From Ophiosphaerella korrae (lineage: Eukaryota > Ascomycota > Dothideomycetes > Pleosporales > Phaeosphaeriaceae), in assembly GCA_028456385.1 (NCBI GenBank), contig JALNQF010000194.1:1-64000 (forward strand): a stretch of 64,000 nucleotides of DNA, in the 5' to 3' direction. Below the pieces are notes generated by a model. That model made no database searches. It saw only the letters and a program-made list of their open reading frames with translations, and was not told the origin of the DNA. How positions within the stretch are numbered: position 1 is the first letter of the stretch; every line of letters begins with the position of its first letter. This document shows positions 56,560-64,000 of the stretch, piece after piece. The translations under genes were made by a program, and so were the position numbers.

Positions 56560-58640
56560 TATAAACTCTTTTTGTAAATTACTCTAATTTATACGCGCAA
56601 GAGGGTTATAGCTAACTTTAGGAACTAAGGTATACCCTCTCCTTACCTATTAAATAAACGGCCGCCTAGTAGGCTACCTAGTAAGTAGTTAATAGACGTT
56701 AACCTTAGTAAAGATTATACTTAGTTGCAATATTCCCTTAGTTTTTATCCTCTTAAACTAGTAGTTCTTAGTCTCTCCCTAGCAGAGGCTAGTAATAATA
56801 TCTAAGGATATCTAGCACTTATTCTTTAGCTACCCTCTAGGCTAATATCCTAGGAGGTATTTGTATTAGAAGTAAAATCTATTTACACCTTGTTAACTAC
56901 AATTAAAAAGAAGTATATCTAGGTAGATCGTATACTAGCTACTCTATAAACTAGTTTAGACAATATTAGGCTAACTAGTAACTATTAGTAAGCACTTAGT
57001 GTTCTTTATAAGGCTCTCTTTAGTAAATACACTAATTTCTTCTATACGTCGCAATACCTTTTAGCCTTATCTAACTTATAGGGACTAGCTAATAAATATT
57101 TAATACTAAATAGAATATAAGAGTATAGGATTTATTCTTTTCTCGAATTACTCTATTAATACCTACCTAGAAGTATTGAATTTATACTTACTTTTATTAT
57201 TTTAGCCTACTAGAGGATCTCTTTAGTTTATAAGACTATTCCTACTTTTAAAGATACTTAGATTAAGCGCTTTAGTAATTTAGGTTGTTACTAGATAGTA
57301 ATTAAGGATAAGAGTATTTAGGACTAAGAAACCTAGGCTAAAGTAGCGCAATCCTAGTATAGTAAGGCTACTAATAAAAACCCTTCTATTAGTTAACTTT
57401 ACTATTATCTAGCTATCCTAGCTTAACCTAACACGCTGCAACAGCTATACTACTTTGCCTATTACTTAACCTATATTAAGCTATTCCTAAGTACGTAAGA
57501 ATCTATTCTTATACTTTTAGATCTAATTCTTAGCTACTCTAATACTTCCTACCTAGACGCTTTACTAATTAACACAAGTTTTATCTAGGTTTATAGTATA
57601 CTATTTAAAAAAATATCTATAGAAAGGTTTAAAGATATAAAGGCAACTTTTTAGAGGTAGCTTAATAACTATATTAAACGCGTAGCTATAAAATAGAAAA
57701 AGCAAGGCGTTTATATTACTATTATAAACATTATAGCGCTCTTTAACTATAGCTATAATAGTTCTATTATAAGGTATATCTTTACTATAGAATAAGAAAA
57801 CCTATAGGTTATTACTAAGATTAAAATCCTAGCTAAGCTCTAAACCTTAGCGAGTAATTCTACGTTCTTTAAGGCTTACTAGTTAACTATAGAAACTCTT
57901 GCTCTAGTCCTCTACTATATTAGTAACAAGAACGTACTTCTTTATATCTATATCCTTCTTGCATTCTTTTCTAGACTTGTAGTTAATAAGTATATTATTT
58001 GCTAAATTAACAAAGCTCTCTAGGCTAAAATTGTTTAGTTCTTAAATACGTTACTTAAATCAAGAAATCTAGAGTAGATTATACTTAAGACTATATTCTT
58101 TATAGAGCAAGAACACAATTTGCCCCTACCTAAAGACTTTCTTATACGTAGTTAAATTTAGAGTTAATAATATTTCCTAGAGAATTAGTTTATATAGGAG
58201 CTAGACGAAGAAGATTAAAAACTAGAGTTGTTAAGTACTATTAAAGTAAGGACTAAAAGGGTCCTTTACCTTAGCTACTACCTTACTACTATAAGTTAAC
58301 GTTATAGCTATTTATTACTACAACCTCCTAAAATATATTTTAGTTTAGTCGCTAGATATCGTATAATATAGAGTTTTATACGTTTTCTATTTTCTCTACT
58401 AATAGCTTATCTAAATAAACGTATTATTTATATACAGCGAACCTAGTATTAATTCTATAAAGGAAGTAAATTTAAACAAACTCTATACTATTTTACTAGA
58501 AGTAGGTAAGAAGAAGTATCTACTTAACTAAGTATAGTACATCTAGAGAGAGCTATTAAAGTAAGTAATAAGTTCTAAACTAACTTTAAAGGAGCTAGCC
58601 TAATTAAAAGTAAGTATCTTTATAGCTAGATAGAATAGTA
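56560..58640 (+). pseudogene. RIP-degraded EST1/SMG-type (telomerase-associated) gene relic
   Basis: One forward frame (codon starts at positions 1 mod 3) can be followed for nearly 1.9 kb, from 56761 to beyond 58200, with only TAG/TAA breaks. Landmarks in order: ISQEVFVLEVKSIY; KYTNFFYTSQYLLALSN; YSFLELLYQYLPRS; LVYKTIPTF; then, after position 57397, LYYYLAILA, PNTLQQLYYFAYYLTYI and ESILILLD, the TPR-like core of Est1/Smg5/6-type proteins. Later come NVLLYIYILLAFFSRL, IVQFLNTLL and LPLPKDFLIRS. The order and spacing match an EST1-like family that is multi-copy in Pleosporales (from memory). Intact members are thought to bind RNA or telomerase-related partners. This copy is dead, and RIP implies several copies existed. 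Confidence 0.65.
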
Positions 58641-59110
58641 AGCTCGTAGTAAAGAACTTTAAGCGCGAAGATACTAGAAATTACTTGTTAGCTAATCGCA
58701 ATACTAAAGGAACTAAAAATAGGTGTTAAAAGCTTAGCCCTAATTTATTCCTCTTAACCTTTAACGCTAACCTATCTATCTACAAGTATTTCTTCTACAA
58801 AATACATCTAGTATTATAGTATACTAGCTCGTATCTTAGTCTTAGATAACAACGTAGCAATATACTTAATTTAATATTATAGCCCTATTATCCTTTGTTA
58901 GCCCTAGCTCTATATAGATAATAAGTAGGGCGATAGTAGGAAGAAGCTAGAGTAGTATATACTACTACAAGCACTCCCTAGCTCTAGCTACTATAGCTAT
59001 AGCGTCGCTAGTTATAAGTAGTCCTCGAGCTATATAGACATCCTATTACCGCCTACTAAGTAAACCTATTTAAGCTCCCTAATTCTAACTAGACACTATA
59101 GCTTACTTTA
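58641..59110. other. RIP-type DNA, possible tail of the EST1-like relic
   Basis: A Gln/Arg-rich readable stretch continues for about 150 codons and then loses protein character. Confidence 0.35.
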
Positions 59111-59420
59111 TATCCTTGCGTAAGCTTTATACTATATATACGCTAATTATTAGTAGATTAGAGATTATATATTAACGTATTAGTAGCGCTTTAAATTACA
59201 AATTAACCTAACTCTTTCTCTTTCTATTTACTAACTAAGTACTTAGATAGGTAATAGAAATCTATAAGGATAAACCTAAACTCTAGTAGTATATTTTACA
59301 ATAATATAATCGCTTACTATATTAACATTACTTAATATTAGAGTAAGCTATAAGTCCCTTCTAAATAGAGCTTCCTAGAACAACGTTTAGTAGAGCTATT
59401 ATTCTAGTAGCTCTACTTGC
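59111..59420 (+). repeat. LTR-like repeat, copy 1
   Basis: Shares gtaagcttta, cactatatatac-like words, gattatatattaacgtatta, cccttctaaatagagcttcc and acgtttagtagagctatt with the split copy at 62859-63001 plus 63815-63985. Confidence 0.65.
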
Positions 59421-62400
59421 TACCTAAGTGCTACGTTCTTTATTGCGTATTGCGTCGCAATATAGTAGAGGGTTTTTTTTTAGAGGGGGAGAGTACTGCG
59501 TAGAGGTTTAACTTACTAATAATAAAACCTTAGTACTTAACTCTATCTCGTAAGCCTACGGTTTCCCTATTTAGTGTGTACGCAAAGAAGAAACAATCTA
59601 TATACTTTTTTATACCTAATTTGTTCTATCTTACCTATATATATCTTAAAGCTAGCTTAGAGCTAGAGTAGTAATCCTATAGAGGTCCTTAACTACTAAC
59701 TATATTATACGCCTTTTTTAGCGCAACAACGTTAAGAAGAGCTTCTATCTACTTAAAGTTAGCCCTTATTTAACTACTTTCTTACCCTTTAGTTAACTTA
59801 ACTATAGATATAAAACAAGTATATATACTTATAACTATTATACCTAACGCCTTTTACTATTAGTTAAGAGTATTTATTACTATATTTGTGTCCTACCTTA
59901 TATAAAGATATTCCTTTCTTCTATTATATCTTTATCTTTAGCTTCTACTCTAGCTAAACGAGTATGCGATAGGTATAGTATATTCTCTTGTCTTTTTCCT
60001 AGGACAATAATAGATAAAGGATCCTAATAGTACTATCTATAGCTATTACTATTGTAAAGTAAAATATATTAGTAAAGACGCTAATTCTTATAAGAATTAC
60101 GTCTTAGCTAGTCTTACTTATATATATAATACTATTCTATAAAAGAAGGGCCCTAAAGGAAGCTACGTAAAAGTCTTCTTAGAGCTAAGAGAAAACTAAA
60201 GGAATACGTAGCTTACTACTAGCCTTACTTATAAACTTAGTTTTAATCCTTAACTAGTAGGAACCTTTACTTATATACCTAACCTTCTTTCTAGAGGTTT
60301 AATTAATAGCTACGTAGAGTTCTTTTTTACTAATATCTACCTATTGCAACTAATTCTTTACTACTAGCGTACCTAAGTAACAATAATAAATATTAAGTAC
60401 TCTACTAAAGCTTATTATATAATTATAGCTCTCTATACCTATATTATAATTTAAGCTAATATACTAGTGCCTTCTAAATTACTCCTACGCTCTAAAATAG
60501 CCTAACTCTTTAATATTAGTATAGGTTATATTCTTGTAGACAAGGCGATCTAGATACGTAGGGGACTTAACTACTTAGAGAATCTATCCTATCTATCTAT
60601 TTTAACCTCCTAGTTTTTCTACAGCTACTAATTTAGCCTAAGCAGGGATAATTTAGCTTAGTCTTACTTAAGGTGCGCTATAACTTAAGCCTAGCTTCTT
60701 AGTTAGTACAACAAGGAGGTATACAAAAATAATTTACTTAACAACTCTTGTAGATAAGTCCTATATTAGCTTCTCTACGTTATAGAAAGGTAATACTTAA
60801 TACTTATTAAAAAAGGTAATTTACTAGCTAATAGTACTTTAAATAGGACTTATACCCTTTGTAAATACTAACTAATCTTTCTATTCCTAACAATTAACCT
60901 ACCTTCTCTAGACGATATACTAAATAAAATACTAATAATATTAGGCCTTAATATAATACTTAACTTTTATAAGCTAGTTAACAATACCTTTATTAACGTG
61001 TAGAATAAAGTCTACACGTATATAAACTAGACGTAGATTATATAATTATAAAATTAGCTTTTAGATACACTACTTTTATATCTTAACTATATAGAAAGCT
61101 AAGTAGTAGAGCTACAAGTTACGTAGTAGTAGCTCTGCGTTATACTCTAGAAATAGTATATAAACTAAGGTTTAATTAGTAGTGTAACTATAGATAGTCT
61201 AATAATAGTTATTAAAATATCTAGAGATTTACTCTCTATAACGTATTAGTTTTCGTAGTAAGTAATAGAAGTCTATAGTATAGGTCTTATAAGTCTTTAT
61301 AACTCTCTAGTACTATAGGCTAGATTTCTAGTCTCTCTTTAGCTTTAATGCGCGCTTATGCAACCTCTTACTAGCCCTTATTTACCCTCGTATTAGCCTA
61401 CTGTGTAGCTATATAACTCTAACGCTAATATATATATAGATTAAGAAAATTTTTAATATTACTTACTACTTAACTAATATAGTCGCCTATATTCCCTTAT
61501 TACCTAATACTTCTATACTTAGTCCTCGAGACTTTATTTCTTAATTTCTAACCTTATTCTCCGCACTTTATAGTAGTTAGACCTGTTACCTCTAGCTACT
61601 TATTATAAAGGTGTCTAAGCTACTACTTAACTTACTACTTTCTTAGCCTATTAACATTCTTACTATAGGTCCTAGCCTTAGCTTTATACTTAATAGTCTT
61701 AGAGCGATACCTTTAAATATAGGTAATAAACTATCACCCCTAGCAATAGTAACGTTACTATCTTACTTATCTAATATATTAATTAGCTAAATAGCTACGT
61801 AAATAGGTACCTAGCTTCTCTTTATTATATCTTAATACTTACTACTTTAAGCACTAGCTTCTTATATCAAAGATCTTTTATTATACAAATCGTCTACGCT
61901 ATATAGTATATATTTATTTATCTTAGCTCCTCTAAGTTAAACTAGGATACTAGGCCCTTATAACACTACAATCTAGATATAGTCTACACAAGGCTATAGC
62001 TACCTAGTGTATATAGTTCCCTTATTATATACCTATTACGCTATAGTATAATATTAACTAGTCTTTAATATCTCTAGCACCTAGGTAGCTATAATTACTA
62101 TAGCCTCTACAACTATATTCTTCTTTACTAGCGTACTTAGTAACAATCTACTAATTGTTATTCTCGAACCTACCTTAGTACTCGCCTATACTAACGCAGC
62201 TAGGTAAGCTAAGGCTTAATTAGCCTTAAAGCTATAAACACTATTAGAGGGAAATACAAACGCTAAGGAGCGAAAATAAGATACTAGAGAGTAAAAACGA
62301 GGTGCTAAAACTAGGCCTATAGAGATTAGAGGGTAACCTACTAAGCCTTCTTGTCTTCTTTCTATTTAGACATCTATAAGGACTCTAGTAGCGTATTTTA

Positions 62401-62858
62401 CTACTTACTATTGTGTAGCTAGGTAATATTTATAGTTTAATTAAAGTAGCCTACTAATTAGAGGTATTTACTCCTAGGGCCCCTATTTTAAGTAAACCAA
62501 GAAGGTCTTATAAGTTATAGCCGCGATTTATTCTCTATTTACTATACGAAGCTTATACAATAAATTAATTTAGACGTAACTATACCCTTAGCTATAGGAG
62601 AACTAAGAAGCATTAAATAGAGCTTTTAGCCCTACTCTTTATAGTATTTAGCTCTAGAGCTAGGGTAAAATAAAGTTAGGGTAATAGTTAGAGCTATTTA
62701 TAGTTAGCTAAGAAAAGTTACCTATCTTCCCTTTACCTATTACTCTACGCATTTTTAAATATTACCTAGTATTCCTATACTAAATTGTCGTTAAAGTAGT
62801 TCTACTATTACCTTACTTATTATCTATACTAAACGCTCTAACCTACTCCCTAACGTTA
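59421..62858. mobile_element. Internal region of a RIP-degraded retroelement
   Basis: Lies between LTR-like repeats in direct orientation. No pol domain can be read. At 62160-62345 a forward frame gives LALKL..LLEGNTNAKERK and REQKRGAKTRP, a gag-like helical charged segment that recurs at 63620-63805. Confidence 0.45.
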
Positions 62859-63985
62859 TGTAAGCTTTACACTATATATACACTAGCTATTAGTAGATTA
62901 AGGATTATATATTAACGTATTAATAGAGCTTTAAATTATAAAATAACCTAACTCTTTATACTTCTCGACTAAGTACTTAGGATAGGTAATACTTTCTAAG
63001 ACGCTAGGAATTTCTAGTATATCTATACTACTAGCCGCTTAGCTAACCTCTAATTAGCTTTTCTACAAATACTTCTAGAAAGTAGTAGTAGCCTATATAG
63101 AGCTAGTAGCTATATAAGAGTCTCTATCCTCCTTACTATTTTGTATTTATTTATCTAGCTATATAACCTATCTAACAAACTACTATATTTATTAACTACT
63201 TTAACTATCTGCGCTAGATATATATAAGAACTTAGACCCTAAAGTAATATATATATTTACTAAGGTTTTTTAGATCTAAGTAGTCTATAAAAGATATTGT
63301 TAGAGGAAAACAAAATATAACAAGTAAAGGCTATATAGTTAATATAAGAAGTATAGGCTTAGTTACTAATATACTCCCTTTAAGACTTTAGATATTAAGG
63401 AGTAAGAGGAAGTAGTCTATTAAGAGGTATATAACGAAACTATATTAACTCTATTGTATTAACACTTTACTACTTAGATTACTATCTTATACAACCTATA
63501 TTTTATATCTTAAGTAGCTATACTAGCGCAATCGCTATAGCCGCTATAGCCGTATTCTTCTATATAGATACAGCTTAACAAAATTTTATACTTTATACTA
63601 CTATAGTAGTTACTATTTTAGAACCTACTCTAGTACTTACCTACGCTATTATAGCTAAGTAAGCTAGAGTTTAATTAGCTTTAAAGCTATAAAGCCTATT
63701 AGAAGGAAATAGAGATATTAAAGAGTAAAATAGAGATACTAAAATTAAGATTAAATAAGAGCAACCTAAAGTCTTCGTAGTTACGAAGCCCCCCTATCTT
63801 CTCTCTATATAGATATTATTAAAGATAAAGCTTAACTCTAGTAGTATATTTTAATATAATATAATTACTTATTATATTAATAGTACTTAGTAATTAAACT
63901 AAGCTATAAATCCCTTCTAAGTAGAGCTTCCTAGGACAACGTTTAGTAGAGCTATTGTTCTAGTAGTAAACTTACGTTAGTAACA
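62859..63985 (+). repeat. LTR-like repeat, copy 2, split by an 0.8-kb insert
   Basis: 62859-63001 matches the 5' half of copy 1 and 63815-63985 its 3' half. The interval 63002-63814 is foreign to the repeat and contains a second, diverged gag-like segment. Nested insertion is the simplest reading. Confidence 0.6.
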
Positions 63986-64000
63986 AAAGCCTATCTCCTT

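Overview
The window looks like nuclear DNA of a filamentous ascomycete, most likely a pleosporalean dothideomycete (inference). The evidence is spliceosomal introns of 42-60 nt with GT/AG ends and CTRAC-type branch sites, HET, NACHT-WD40 and C2H2 families typical of Pezizomycotina, and AT-rich blocks in which coding frames carry TAG/TAA where CAG, CAA or TGG is expected. That is the footprint of repeat-induced point mutation (RIP, CpA to TpA). The sequence is bipartite: RIP-degraded blocks at both ends (about 1-12.1 kb and 48.5-64 kb) enclose a gene island of near-normal composition.

Left block: a gypsy-type retrotransposon tail (integrase and chromodomain, 190-1510), an unidentified RIP-mutated Cys-containing reading frame (3300-4420, minus), and the RT end plus RNase H of a Tad1-like LINE (7025-8290). 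Then comes a JmjC-domain gene whose single long frame is broken by about ten RIP-type stops (12229-15057).

Island, left to right: an indel-riddled Azf1-like C2H2 factor (15559-17070, minus); an unrecognised multi-exon gene (18107-19654, minus); an orphan ORF beside a perfect 42-bp palindrome (21692-22602); a broken protein-kinase gene (25276-26124); a PNP/UDP-phosphorylase-NACHT-WD40 NLR (27321-31063, minus) with one in-frame stop and near-identical WD repeats; a deleted pogo-like element; a PD-(D/E)XK-like gene (32543-33694, minus); a kinesin-light-chain-type TPR remnant (34281-34604, minus); a 470-residue protein with a possible ADP-ribosyltransferase-like region; an F-box protein; a small Cys-rich protein; a fungal protein-kinase-like protein; a 17-bp minisatellite; and a 928-residue HET-domain protein (44709-47552, minus). 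Three or four diverged copies of one dispersed repeat lie between these genes.

Right block: about 15 kb of RIP-mutated repeats. It contains an EST1/SMG-type gene relic held in one frame for nearly 1.9 kb, LTR-like direct repeats (one copy split by an insert), a duplicated gag-like segment, and a perfect 26-bp inverted repeat. The common theme of the island is genes of the allorecognition or innate-immunity kind (NLR, HET, TPR, kinase-like), many broken, in a setting that favours turnover. That joint function is inference. No tRNA, rRNA or CRISPR was seen.
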